Origin: Isoptericola sediminis | GTDB lineage: Bacteria; Actinomycetota; Actinomycetes; Actinomycetales; Cellulomonadaceae | Length of the DNA stretch: 64,000 bases | Assembly: GCF_013085345.1 (NCBI RefSeq) | Contig: NZ_JABFAJ010000019.1 | Coordinates: 124,001-188,000 of the forward strand | Direction of reading: 5' to 3' | In this document: one piece after another, positions 1 through 8,198 of the stretch | Layout: each line of letters begins with the position of its first letter | Position numbering within the stretch: the stretch's first letter is position 1 | The notes under the pieces: generated by a model | What the model saw: only the letters and a program-made list of their open reading frames with translations | Databases searched by the model: none | Told to the model about the DNA's origin: nothing | Translations under genes and position numbers: made by a program

Positions 1-918
1 GGTCGTCGTCCCGGTCGGGGCGGACGCCTGCTCGTCCTCGTACAGGCGCAGGAACAGGCTCTCGAGCGACGGCGGCTCGACGGTGAGCGAGACCAGACCG
101 TACCCGGTGAGCAAGGTCATCGCCTCGCCGATCCGGGTGGACTCCACCGTCGCCGTGAGTCGGTCGCCGTCCAGGTGGACGTCGTGCAGCGAGGACAGCT
201 CGTCGATGGCGGGAGCCCGTTCGAGCACGGCGCGCACGGTCGTGCGCACGTCTCCGCGCAGCTCCTTGAGGGTGCCGGTCTGCACGATCCGTCCCTCGCG
301 GATGATGCTGAGCCGGTCGGCCAGCGTCTCGACCTCGGCCATGATGTGGCTGGACAGCAGCACGGTCGCCCCGCGCTGCCCGGCCTCGCTGATGACCTCC
401 TGGAACACGGCCTCCATCAACGGGTCCAGGCCGCTGGTGGGTTCGTCGAGGATCAGCAGCTCGACGTCCGAGGCCAGCGCCGCGACGATCGCGACCTTCT
501 GCCGGTTGCCCTTCGAGTACTGCCGGCCCCGCTTGGTCGGGTCCAGCTCGAACCGCTCGACCAGGTCGGTGCGCCGCGTCTCGTCCAGGCCGCCCCGCAT
601 CGAGCCGAGCAGGTCGATCGCCTCGCCGCCGGTCATGCCCGGCCACAGCGACACGTCGCCGGGCACGTAGGCGAGGCGCCGGTGCAGCGCGACGACGTCC
701 GACCACGGGTCCTGCCCCAGCATCCGGACGGTGCCGCCGTCCGCCTTCAGCAGACCCAGCAGCACCCGGATCGTCGTGGACTTCCCGGCACCGTTCGGGC
801 CCAGGAAACCGTGCACCTGGCCCCGCTCCACCTGCAGGTCCAGTCCCCGCAGCGCCGGGAACCTGCCGTAGGACTTGGTCAGCCCGACGACCTCGATCAC
901 CGGGTCCGATCCGCTCAT
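1..918 (-). CDS. ABC-2 type exporter ATP-binding protein (3' end cut by window)
   Basis: ATPase subunit of an ABC export system. The ATG at 916-918 opens 306 in-frame codons that run off the left edge. Visible motifs are Walker A GPNGAGKS (about residues 40-47), the signature YSKGNRQKV (about 133-141), typical of CcmA/drug-export ATPases, and Walker B LLILDEPTSGLDP (about 158-170), then the H-loop SSH. Such proteins are usually 300-330 residues, so little is missing. The membrane partner, probably an ABC-2 permease, would lie beyond the left edge. The substrate cannot be told from the sequence. Confidence 0.9.
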   Translation of the reverse strand, partial: MSGSDPVIEVVGLTKSYGRFPALRGLDLQVERGQVHGFLGPNGAGKSTTIRVLLGLLKADGGTVRMLGQDPWSDVVALHRRLAYVPGDVSLWPGMTGGEAIDLLGSMRGGLDETRRTDLVERFELDPTKRGRQYSKGNRQKVAIVAALASDVELLILDEPTSGLDPLMEAVFQEVISEAGQRGATVLLSSHIMAEVETLADRLSIIREGRIVQTGTLKELRGDVRTTVRAVLERAPAIDELSSLHDVHLDGDRLTATVESTRIGEAMTLLTGYGLVSLTVEPPSLESLFLRLYEDEQASAPTGTTT

Positions 919-1066
919 GTGCTGGTCCTCTCGGGTGCCTGCCGCCGGACACGGCGGCCTGACCACAGCACACTCCATCACCGGGACACTCGCATCGCCG
1001 ACCTGCGAGCGGTCGCCGGCCCGCCGAGCGGTCGGGTGCCCACGTCGAGGTGCCTAGGCTGGTCCG

Positions 1067-2692
1067 GTGCAGCTCGTCGCGTCCGACCTCTCCTACGCCT
1101 ACCCGGAGCACCCCGTGCTCCGGGGCGTGGACCTGCGCGTCTCCGACGGCATGCGCCTGGGCGTCGTGGGGGAGAACGGGTCCGGCAAGTCCACGCTGCT
1201 GCACCTGCTCGCCGGCACCCTGCCGCTCCAGGGCGGACGACTCCAGCGGCACGGGTCGGCGGCGCTGGTGACCCAGGAGCTCACGGAGGCGGCGGGCCGC
1301 ACCGTCGGCGACCTCGTCGCCGACACCCTCGCCGACCTGCGGGCGCTCGCCACCGACCTGCAGCGGGCCGCCGAGGCCTTCGACCACGACCGTGGCGACC
1401 TGCGCGCGCTGGGGGAGCTGCTGGGCCGGGTCGAGCACCTCGCGGCGTGGGACGCCGACCGCCGCGTCGACGAGGCGCTGACCCGGCTGGGTGCCGTCCG
1501 CGACCACGCCCGCCGGCTCGACACGCTGTCGGTCGGGCAGCGCTACCGCGTACGGCTGGCGTGCCGGCTCGTCGAACGGGCCGACCTGCTGCTGCTGGAC
1601 GAGCCCACCAACCACCTCGACGACTCCGGCGTCGACTACCTGACCGAGCAGCTGCGGACGTGGCGCGGCGGCGTCGTGCTGGTCACGCACGACCGGCAGC
1701 TGCTGGACGACGTCGCGACCGCCGTCTACGACCTCGACCCCTCGATGGACGGCCGGCCCGTGCTGTACGGGCAGCCCGGCTACCACGCCTACCGGTTCGG
1801 CAAGGCGCAGATGCTCGCCCGCTGGCAGCAGCGCTACCGGGCGGAGCAGGAACGCGCCGCCACGCTGTGGTTCCGCCGGGACAGGTCCTACGAGGGTCTC
1901 TCCGACGAGTGGCGCCCGCCCAAGGGTTCCCAGAAGCACCGCCGCGGGACGCGAGCCCGCATCCACGTCAAGGCGGCCGACCGCCTCGTGGAGCAGCTGG
2001 AGGCCGAGGCGCTCGACGTCCCGCCCCCGCCGCTGGAGCTGGCCTTCCCGGACCTGCCGGCGATGTCGCCGGGCTGGGACCCCGGCGACCCGCTGGTCGA
2101 GCTGCGCTCGCCCCGGGTCGTGGCCCCGGACGGCGGCCTGATGCTCGACCTGCCCGGGACGCGGCTGGCGGTCCCGCCGTCGGGCCGGCTCCTCGTCGTG
2201 GGGCCCAACGGCACGGGCAAGTCCACCCTGCTGTCGGCGCTCACCGGGACGGGCACGCTGGCCCGCGGTACCCGCACGCTGCGGCCGGGGGTGCGTCTCG
2301 GCACCGTCGCCCAGGAGGGGCGGGTGCCCGACGGCGCACGGAGCGGCTTCGACACCTACGCGGCCGAGGCGCTGACGCTCCTGGACCGCGGCGAGCTCGA
2401 CCCGGACCACGTGGTGCCCGTCGCGGCGCTGGGGCTGCTCACGGAGGACGAGCTGGACCGGCCGGTGACCGAGCTCAGCGTGGGGCAGCAGCGCCGTCTG
2501 GACCTGGCGCTGGCGCTGCTGCACGCCCCCCACCTGCTCGTGCTCGACGAGCCCACGAACCACCTGTCCGTCGACCTGGTCGACGCCCTGACGCCGGCGC
2601 TGCAGCGCACCCCGGCGGCCGTCGTCGTGGCCACCCACGACCGGCGGATGCGCGCGGACCTGGCCGGCTGGCCGGTCCTCGACCTCGGCTGA
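1067..2692 (+). CDS. ABC-F family ATPase, leaderless
   Basis: Soluble protein of two fused ABC ATPase domains, 541 residues, with no membrane segments. Domain 1 has Walker A GENGSGKS (35-42), signature LSVGQ (about 154) and LLLLDEPTNHLD (about 174-185). Domain 2 has GPNGTGKS (about 379) and LSVGQQRR (about 470). This is ABC-F architecture, and the family acts on the ribosome. The interdomain linker (about 250-330) is rich in Arg/Lys and unlike EttA. Length and divergence recall actinobacterial TlrC/OleB-type antibiotic-protection ABC-F proteins, but a housekeeping role is equally possible. The GTG start follows TAGGCT (1055-1060) by 6 nt, so the mRNA is probably leaderless. Confidence 0.88.
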   Translation: MQLVASDLSYAYPEHPVLRGVDLRVSDGMRLGVVGENGSGKSTLLHLLAGTLPLQGGRLQRHGSAALVTQELTEAAGRTVGDLVADTLADLRALATDLQRAAEAFDHDRGDLRALGELLGRVEHLAAWDADRRVDEALTRLGAVRDHARRLDTLSVGQRYRVRLACRLVERADLLLLDEPTNHLDDSGVDYLTEQLRTWRGGVVLVTHDRQLLDDVATAVYDLDPSMDGRPVLYGQPGYHAYRFGKAQMLARWQQRYRAEQERAATLWFRRDRSYEGLSDEWRPPKGSQKHRRGTRARIHVKAADRLVEQLEAEALDVPPPPLELAFPDLPAMSPGWDPGDPLVELRSPRVVAPDGGLMLDLPGTRLAVPPSGRLLVVGPNGTGKSTLLSALTGTGTLARGTRTLRPGVRLGTVAQEGRVPDGARSGFDTYAAEALTLLDRGELDPDHVVPVAALGLLTEDELDRPVTELSVGQQRRLDLALALLHAPHLLVLDEPTNHLSVDLVDALTPALQRTPAAVVVATHDRRMRADLAGWPVLDLG

Positions 2693-2719
2693 CGGCGGGC
2701 CGCTCGTTCCCGGGCCGGC

Positions 2720-3289
2720 TCAGTCGAGGCGTCCGACGTGCGCCATCGCCTGGCGCACCAGGGTGCCCTGGCCGTTGACCATCTCGGCCTGCACCGTGTC
2801 GCTGCACGCCTCCTCGGGCGTGAGCCAGGCGAGGTCCAGGGCGTTCTGCTGGGGTCGGCAGTCCCCGGTGACGGGCACGACGTAGGCCAGCGAGATGGCG
2901 TGCTGGCGGGGGTCGTGGAACGGGGTGATCCCGGGGGTGGGGAAGTACTCGGCGACCGTGAACGGTTGCGGCGAGGCCGGCACGCGCGGCAGCGCGACGG
3001 GCCCGAGGTCCTTCTCGATGTGTCGCAGCAGGGCGTCGCGCACCCGCTCGTGGTACAGCACCCGTCCGGTGACCAGAGCGCGGGTCATGTTGCCCAGCGG
3101 GCTGGCGCGCAGCAGCAGCCCGACGGCCACGACGTCGCCCGAGTCGTCGACGCGTACCGGGACGGCGTCGACGTACACCAGGGGCAGCTGCGCGCGCACG
3201 GCGGCGAGGTCCTCGGGCGTCAGCCAGCCGGTGGGGGCGGACTCGGGCCCGTTGTCGTCGTCCGGCGGGAACTCGGCGGTGTCGGTCAC
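2720..3289 (-). CDS. DUF4916 (NUDIX-like) protein
   Basis: Soluble 189-residue protein that I recognise as the actinobacterial DUF4916 family, often described as NUDIX-like. The N-terminal 20 residues are acidic and low complexity, followed by GWLTPEDLAAVRAQLPLVYVDAVPVRV. The middle has conserved features such as LLRASPLGNMTRALVTGRVLYHERVRDALLRHI. A clear canonical NUDIX box is not visible, so hydrolase activity is not assured. It converges on the ABC-F gene with a 27-nt gap and is divergent from the thioredoxin gene. No substrate can be assigned. Confidence 0.8.
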   Translation of the reverse strand: MTDTAEFPPDDDNGPESAPTGWLTPEDLAAVRAQLPLVYVDAVPVRVDDSGDVVAVGLLLRASPLGNMTRALVTGRVLYHERVRDALLRHIEKDLGPVALPRVPASPQPFTVAEYFPTPGITPFHDPRQHAISLAYVVPVTGDCRPQQNALDLAWLTPEEACSDTVQAEMVNGQGTLVRQAMAHVGRLD

Positions 3290-3433
3290 CCCTCGTTTCT
3301 ACCAGTCGCGCGGTGGCTGGGGCCTGCGCAGGTGTGATCTGCTGGTCGGAGGCCGGACGCGACGGGCCGGGAATACCCAGTGGGGTTTTATTGCTCGCAC
3401 CCGTAGCAGCACATCCCAACGAGAGGACTTCGC

Positions 3434-3811
3434 ATGGCCACCGTCGAGCTCACCGACTCCACCTTCGAGCAGGCGATCAAGGACAACGACATCGTGCTGG
3501 TCGACTTCTGGGCCTCCTGGTGCGGCCCGTGCCGCCAGTTCGCGCCCGTCTACGAGGCGTCGAGCGAGGAGCACCCGGACGTCGTGCACGGCAAGCTCGA
3601 CACCGAGGCTCAGCAGCAGATCGCCGCTGCCGCCGGCATCAGCGCCATCCCGACCCTGATGGCGTTCCGCGAGGGCATCATGGTCTTCAACCAGGCCGGT
3701 GCGCTTCCCGCGCCCGCCCTCAAGCAGGTCGTCGACGCGGTCAAGGACCTGGACATGGACGACGTCCGCGCCCAGATCGCCGCCGCGGAGAACGGTCAGC
3801 AGCAGAACTGA
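3434..3811 (+). CDS. trxA: Thioredoxin
   Basis: Cytoplasmic thiol-disulfide reductant of 125 residues. The active site WCGPC lies at 29-33 within VLVDFWASWCGPC, and the cis-proline loop AIPT is at 71-74; both are classical thioredoxin. The C-terminal tail (about 105-125) is an Ala/Gln-rich extension beyond the usual 105-110 residue fold. The ATG is preceded by GAGAGGA at a good distance. No thioredoxin reductase lies nearby, so this looks like a stand-alone thioredoxin. A strong hairpin terminator follows directly. Confidence 0.95.
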   Translation: MATVELTDSTFEQAIKDNDIVLVDFWASWCGPCRQFAPVYEASSEEHPDVVHGKLDTEAQQQIAAAAGISAIPTLMAFREGIMVFNQAGALPAPALKQVVDAVKDLDMDDVRAQIAAAENGQQQN

Positions 3812-3820
3812 GACCACCGC

Positions 3821-3868
3821 ACGACGAACGGCCGCCCCGGGACAGGTCCCGGGGCGGCCGTTCGTCGT
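3821..3868. terminator. Bidirectional terminator hairpin, trx / GH81
   Basis: Perfect 22-bp inverted repeat (arms 3821-3842 and 3847-3868) with a 4-nt loop CAGG, lying between the converging thioredoxin and GH81 genes. It has no long T-run, as is common for high-GC actinobacterial terminators. Confidence 0.85.
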
Positions 3869-3883
3869 CTCAGCGCAGTGGCG

Positions 3884-6199
3884 TCAGGGAGTCGAGCCGC
3901 CCCCGCTGAACGACCGGGCGCCGGTGGCCACGACCTGGCCCGCCGGCACGTCCACGACGGTGCCGTCGGAGAAGGTCACCGTCTGGTCCGTCGCCGTGAC
4001 GTTCGACGCCACGTAGGTGCGGCCGCCCGTCCCGTCGAAGGCCGCCGCCATCGGGTCGTCGGCGTGCACGTCGGTCGCCACCGTGCCGAGCGCGGCCAGG
4101 TTCGCGATCCAGTGGTAGGTGTGCGCGGGCGTCTCGCCCTCCTCGGGGGTGAACGTCGTCGACTGCAGCAGGGACAGGGCCCGGTCCCCGTCGCCGAGGG
4201 CCAGGTACTGCCACAGGATGTCCTGCCAGACGGTCGGCGGGCCGCCGTTGACCTGCTCCAGGTGGTCGTACGAGGCGCGCACCGTCTCGGGCGAGGTGCC
4301 GAGGTAGAGGTGGGACCCGGTGATCGGCAGGGTGTTGATGCCCTGGATCATCTCGGCCTCGCCGCTGAACCACGTGGCGTAGGCGCCGCCGTCGCCCCAG
4401 ACCATCCCGACCACGGGGTGCCCGAACGCGTCGGGGTACGTGGTGCCCTCGGAGTCGAACCAGTACCGCTCGATCGCCGCGGCCTGCGTGGCGTAGAGGT
4501 AGGCGCCGGCGTCGCGGACCGCGGTGTCACCCGTGGCCTCGCCCCACTGGACCAGGGCACCGGCGAAGTTCATGCCCTCGGAGCTGGACTCCTGGTTGTT
4601 CCCGGCGTTGAAGCCGGCGTGCCCGGAGGCCCAGTCGTGACCCGCGTAGATGTCGAAGTCGCGCAGGTACGGGAACCGCTTCTCGGTGCGGTCGTAGTTG
4701 TTCGCGTCCCGGATGAGCAGGTCCACCATGCCGCCGTAGTCGGCCGCCCACTGGGGGTCGAACCGGGCGAGGGTCGCCGCGGCCGCGATGTAGTAGCCGT
4801 AGTGGAAGTGGTGGTCGTTCAGCTCGGTGTCCGAGCCGTACGACCCGGGGTAGCCGATGAGCGTGCCCCACTCGGCGTCGTAGCCGAACACCTGCTCGGT
4901 CTTGCCGGGCGTCGCGGTGAACCACTCGGTGAGCACCGAGCGCACCGAGGCCAGGGCCTCGTCACGCTGCTGGGTGCGGCCGAGCTGGTCGGCGATCTCG
5001 ATCACACGGGTCGCCCGGCCGAGCGCCTTGCCCGTCCAGTAGGTGTCGGTCCGCTGGAGGTCCAGCGGGTCGGAGATCTGGTCCAGCAGCGCCTCGAGCT
5101 CCGCCTGCTCGGCCCCGGTGCCCGTCGCGACGGCGGGGACCTCCGTCAGGACGCCGCCGAACGGCGTGGCCGTGGTGAACGAGTCGACGCCGGTGAGCAC
5201 GGTCATGTCACCGCGCGCCGAGGTGTAGGTGCCGGTCGCGGGCGTCGCACCCTGCAGGTACGCGCTCTGGTGCGGGTACAGCGCGGCGACCGTGCCGGCG
5301 TCGGTGGCACCCGGCCACGGGGTCGTCTCGAAGGTGTAGGTGGTGGTGACCTGGCCGGCGGCCTCGTCGTAGCTGTAGTCCATGCGGGTCGACGTGACCG
5401 GGGCGCGCCCCGCCGCGGTGTAGTCGTCCACGAGCGCGTCGCGCTGCGCCGGGCTCACGTCCGGCATCACGGCGATCGCGTACCGCTGCGTCGGCGCGGT
5501 GACCGAGCGGCCGCGCACGCTCCAGCTCACGCCCTCGGGTGCGACCGCCAGGTAGTCGCTGCCGCCGGAGGTGAACCCGATGCGGCCGGGCTCGTCGAGC
5601 CAGACGGACGCCGGGCCCTGCGTGGTCAGCTGTGCGTCGCCGCCGGTCGCCTCGAACCAGGAGATCGGCAGCCCGTGGCCGATGGTCGCGCGCAGCGCCT
5701 GCTGCCCGTCGTCCCACACGGGGGTCACGGTCCAGTCGGTCCAGTCGGCCACCTTGACGTCCTGGGCCGAGAGCCCGCTGACGCCCGCGAGCACGTCCTG
5801 GGAGTAGGCGTAGTGGTACTCGTTGGTGCTCAGGGTGGGCTCGGTGGTGTAGCCGATGCCGAGGCCCGTGTTCGTGGGCTTGAACGACGCCGGGTGGGCG
5901 TGCAGCGGGGTGCTGAAGCGGCAGTCGGAGAACTTGTACGCCAGCGACGACCACCAGTCGTTGGTGGGCAGCGGCGTGCTGGGCGCGTCCGGCGTGACGA
6001 AGGCGCGGGCGTCAGCGGTCACGGCGGCGCAGCCCTCGGGCGTCGGCCCGACGGGGTCGGTCGTGTAGCTGCCCGACCCCACGTCCACGACGTCGGCCGA
6101 GGCCGGGGGAGCGGTGGCGGACACGATGCCGGCCAGCAGGAGCGCGGGCACCGCGATCCGTGCAGTGCGCCGACGCCGGGCGGAGTTCCAGAACGTCAT
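3884..6199 (-). CDS. Secreted GH81 endo-1,3-beta-glucanase
   Basis: Secreted hydrolase of beta-1,3-glucan (laminarin, fungal cell wall), 771 residues. A Tat/Sec-like signal peptide is visible: Arg-rich start (ARRRRTAR), hydrophobic stretch, cleavage after about residue 36 (ASA). GH81 hallmarks are PLPTNDWWSSLAY near residue 80, NDHHFHYGYYIAAA near 460 (catalytic Asp region) and NNQESSSEGMNFAG near 536 (catalytic Glu region). The protein ends soon after the catalytic domain, with no carbohydrate-binding module. Start: ATG preceded by GAGGTG. A sigma-70-type promoter and a LacI-type operator lie upstream (separate entries), suggesting sugar-controlled expression. Confidence 0.93.
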   Translation of the reverse strand: MTFWNSARRRRTARIAVPALLLAGIVSATAPPASADVVDVGSGSYTTDPVGPTPEGCAAVTADARAFVTPDAPSTPLPTNDWWSSLAYKFSDCRFSTPLHAHPASFKPTNTGLGIGYTTEPTLSTNEYHYAYSQDVLAGVSGLSAQDVKVADWTDWTVTPVWDDGQQALRATIGHGLPISWFEATGGDAQLTTQGPASVWLDEPGRIGFTSGGSDYLAVAPEGVSWSVRGRSVTAPTQRYAIAVMPDVSPAQRDALVDDYTAAGRAPVTSTRMDYSYDEAAGQVTTTYTFETTPWPGATDAGTVAALYPHQSAYLQGATPATGTYTSARGDMTVLTGVDSFTTATPFGGVLTEVPAVATGTGAEQAELEALLDQISDPLDLQRTDTYWTGKALGRATRVIEIADQLGRTQQRDEALASVRSVLTEWFTATPGKTEQVFGYDAEWGTLIGYPGSYGSDTELNDHHFHYGYYIAAAATLARFDPQWAADYGGMVDLLIRDANNYDRTEKRFPYLRDFDIYAGHDWASGHAGFNAGNNQESSSEGMNFAGALVQWGEATGDTAVRDAGAYLYATQAAAIERYWFDSEGTTYPDAFGHPVVGMVWGDGGAYATWFSGEAEMIQGINTLPITGSHLYLGTSPETVRASYDHLEQVNGGPPTVWQDILWQYLALGDGDRALSLLQSTTFTPEEGETPAHTYHWIANLAALGTVATDVHADDPMAAAFDGTGGRTYVASNVTATDQTVTFSDGTVVDVPAGQVVATGARSFSGGGSTP

Positions 6200-6279
6200 C
6201 GTTCACCTCATCGGTCGGTCGCTCGGCCTCGACGACCGTCGGCAGCCTCGCCGGCGTCGTCACCGGCTCCGAACGATCG

Positions 6280-6297
6280 CGTGGGAGCGATCCCACG
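6280..6297. promoter_or_regulatory. CebR/CelR-like LacI-family operator upstream of GH81
   Basis: Palindromic site CGTGGGAGCGATCCCACG: 7-bp perfect arms around a 4-nt centre. The core TGGGAGCGATCCCA differs at one base from TGGGAGCGCTCCCA, the operator of the cellobiose regulators CebR/CelR in Streptomyces and Thermobifida. It lies immediately downstream of the -10 box of the GH81 promoter, where a repressor would block transcription. The cognate LacI-family regulator is not in this window. Confidence 0.8.
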
Positions 6298-6327
6298 ACC
6301 CTAGTGACACGGTGGTGACACGTGCAA
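6298..6327 (-). promoter_or_regulatory. Promoter of the GH81 glucanase
   Basis: On the minus strand -35 TTGCAC (6322-6327), an 18-nt spacer and -10 TAGGGT (6298-6303). The predicted start of transcription falls inside the palindromic operator, giving a leader of about 90 nt. Confidence 0.65.
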
Positions 6328-6410
6328 CCAATGTCTCAGTCCCTGGGAGCGTGCAGGTCAGCAGGGTGCGGCGGACCCGTCGGGGCGCCACCCGGCTCGA
6401 GAGCGGCTCG

Positions 6411-6668
6411 TCAGGGTCGCCACTCGTCCCGGTAGTCGGGGTGGTCGGAGAAGTCTGCCGCGCTCTCGCGCATCAGCCCCTCGGCCCAGGAGGCCTGCGC
6501 GGGACCGAACAGGCCCTGCTCGTACTGGTCGGCGTGGGCGTGGAGCTCGCGCAGCTCCGCCTCGCGCTCGGGGGTGAGCGGGACGTGACCGTGCTCCCCG
6601 CGGTGCTTGCCCTCGTGCTCCAGCAGCTCGGAGATCCGGGCCTTGAGGAATGCGCTCAGCGTGGACAT
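6411..6668 (-). CDS. Small hypothetical protein
   Basis: Unrecognised 85-residue soluble protein. It is mostly charged and helical-looking: Glu/His-rich middle (LLEHEGKHRGEHGHV), then an acidic C-terminus ending DHPDYRDEWRP. There are no cysteines and no membrane segment. The ATG is preceded by GGGAG at a suitable distance. It stands alone between the GH81 gene and tRNA-Leu. Confidence 0.7.
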   Translation of the reverse strand: MSTLSAFLKARISELLEHEGKHRGEHGHVPLTPEREAELRELHAHADQYEQGLFGPAQASWAEGLMRESAADFSDHPDYRDEWRP

Positions 6669-6758
6669 GACGTCGCTCCCTTCACCGCCGCGACGGCTCG
6701 CGCCGCGTGCGCGCCGTCATCCTCGACGGTACGCCGCGACGGCCCGCGCGGCGCGGGA

Positions 6759-6843
6759 TGGTGCGCGAGGCGGGAGTCGAACCCGCACGTCCGAGGACAC
6801 CAGGACCTAAACCTGGCGCGTCTGCCTGTTCCGCCACTCGCGC
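6759..6843 (-). tRNA. tRNA-Leu (anticodon UAG)
   Basis: Acceptor stem GCGCGAG/CTCGCGC, discriminator A, encoded CCA, long variable arm as in class II tRNAs. The anticodon loop TTTAGGT is flanked by CCAGG/CCTGG, giving anticodon TAG, which reads CUA (and by wobble CUG). Confidence 0.95.
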
Positions 6844-6879
6844 GTGGCCACCCCGATCCTACGGGGCGGCGTGCCCGGG

Positions 6880-7362
6880 TCAGGCGGCGTCGATCCCCAG
6901 CTTCGTGCGCAGCCGTGCCACGTGCCCGGTCGCCTTGACGTTGTACTGGGCGAGCTCGACGGTCCCGTCGGTGCCGACCACCACCGTCGAGCGGATGACG
7001 CCGACGTAGGTCCGGCCGTAGTTCTTCTTCTCGCCCCAGGCGCCGTAGGCCTCCAGGACCTCGTGGTCCGGGTCCGAGGCCAGCGGGAACGTCAGGCCGT
7101 CGCGCTCGGCGAAGGCGGCGAGCCTGGCCGGCTCGTCGGGGGAGATGCCGACGACGGCGTACCCGGCCCCCTGCAGCGCCTCCAGGGAGTCGCGGAAGTC
7201 GCAGGCCTCCTTCGTGCACCCCGGCGTCATCGCCGCGGGGTAGAAGTACACGACGACACCCTGCTCGGCGCTCTCGCGCAGCGTGGCCAGCGACACGGTG
7301 CTGCCGTCGGCGGTGGGGAGGGTGAAGTCGGGGGCGGTGTCGCCGGTGGCGAGACGGGTCAC
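6880..7362 (-). CDS. bcp: Peroxiredoxin, Bcp/PrxQ type
   Basis: Thiol peroxidase of 160 residues reducing hydrogen peroxide and organic hydroperoxides, typically recharged by thioredoxin. The motif YFYPAAMTPGCTKEACDF gives peroxidatic Cys49 and resolving Cys54, the PrxQ spacing. The reading frame is open further upstream, but the GTG at 7360-7362 has AGGAG six nt ahead and starts the normal family N-terminus (MTRLATGDTAPDFTLP). It is divergent from the GroES-like gene with about 110 bp between. Confidence 0.93.
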   Translation of the reverse strand: MTRLATGDTAPDFTLPTADGSTVSLATLRESAEQGVVVYFYPAAMTPGCTKEACDFRDSLEALQGAGYAVVGISPDEPARLAAFAERDGLTFPLASDPDHEVLEAYGAWGEKKNYGRTYVGVIRSTVVVGTDGTVELAQYNVKATGHVARLRTKLGIDAA

Positions 7363-7471
7363 GGGTGCTCCTGGTGCTGCGGGGACGGGACCGTCGCTCA
7401 GCCTATCCGCAGGTCGCGCGACGACGTCGGGCGATGCGGTGCGCGGACGGTTCTCGCGTAGCGTGGACCCC

Positions 7472-7837
7472 GTGAGTCCCGCAGCACCTCCCACCGCGGC
7501 CGGGGACGGCGAGCAGGCCGTCGAACCGCTGCCGATCCGCATGCTCCACGACCGGGTCCTGGTCGACCCCGAGATCGACTCGGCCGAGCGGCAGTCCTCG
7601 GCCGGGCTCGTCATCCCGGCCACCGCCAGCGGTCCGAAGCGGCTGGCCTGGGCGAAGGTCGTGGCCAAGGGCGAGCACGTGCGCCAGGTCGAGGTCGGCG
7701 ACCGGGTCCTCTACGACCCCGAGGAGCGTGCCGAGGTCGACCTGGGTGGCACCGACTACGTGCTGCTGCGCGAGCGCGACGTGCACGCCGTCGCCGAGCG
7801 GTCCGACGACGGCGGGGCGACGGGTCTGTACCTGTGA
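7472..7837 (+). CDS. GroES-like co-chaperonin paralogue, leaderless
   Basis: Protein of 121 residues with the Cpn10 fold. After a 20-residue N-terminal extension comes PIRMLHDRVLVDP; the region SAERQSSAGLVIPATA corresponds to the GroES mobile loop, followed by the beta-strand core GDRVLYDPEE...DYVLLRERDVHAV. No groEL is adjacent, so this is an orphan paralogue of the type seen in actinobacteria. The frame is open upstream; GTG 7472 was chosen because TAGCGT (7459-7464) precedes it by 7 nt, a leaderless arrangement. Whether it works with a GroEL is unknown. Confidence 0.85.
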   Translation: MSPAAPPTAAGDGEQAVEPLPIRMLHDRVLVDPEIDSAERQSSAGLVIPATASGPKRLAWAKVVAKGEHVRQVEVGDRVLYDPEERAEVDLGGTDYVLLRERDVHAVAERSDDGGATGLYL

Positions 7838-7883
7838 CCTGCGCCGCTGTCGCGGAGGTCACACACCGCGCGGCGAGATCCGG

Positions 7884-7914
7884 TTGTCACCCCGCGCCGC
7901 GGTGCTGGTAGAGT
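7884..7914 (+). promoter_or_regulatory. Putative promoter of the tRNA-Lys pair
   Basis: -35 TTGTCA (7884-7889) and -10 TAGAGT (7909-7914) with a 19-nt spacer, ending 13 nt before the first tRNA-Lys. Confidence 0.5.
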
Positions 7915-7927
7915 TCCATACCGCTAC

Positions 7928-8003
<76 letters not shown>

Positions 8004-8074
8004 CGCACGCGGAGCTCACCACGTGGTCTCCGCGTGCACAGCGGCCGGCATCGAGCACTCGACGCCGTCGTGTC

Positions 8075-8150
<76 letters not shown>

Positions 8151-8153
8151 CCG

Positions 8154-8189
8154 CGAAGGCCCCCGTCGCTCCGGCGCCGGGGGCCTTCG
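8154..8189 (+). terminator. Terminator after the tRNA-Lys pair
   Basis: Perfect 12-bp stem, CGAAGGCCCCCG (8154-8165) with CGGGGGCCTTCG (8178-8189), and a 12-nt loop. It also lies just beyond the stop codon of the converging XRE regulator gene. Confidence 0.8.
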
Positions 8190-8198
8190 TGCTGTCCC

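Noticed and set aside
175-2778. 867-codon plus-strand open frame across the ABC ATPase and ABC-F genes
   Set aside because: It is out of frame with both recognisable proteins, its translation is Arg/Gly/Ala/Pro-rich low complexity, and high-GC DNA routinely leaves such shadows open.
3878-6304. 808-codon plus-strand frame opposite the GH81 gene
   Set aside because: Antisense shadow; no domain, and the minus strand encodes a complete GH81 enzyme with signal peptide, promoter and operator.
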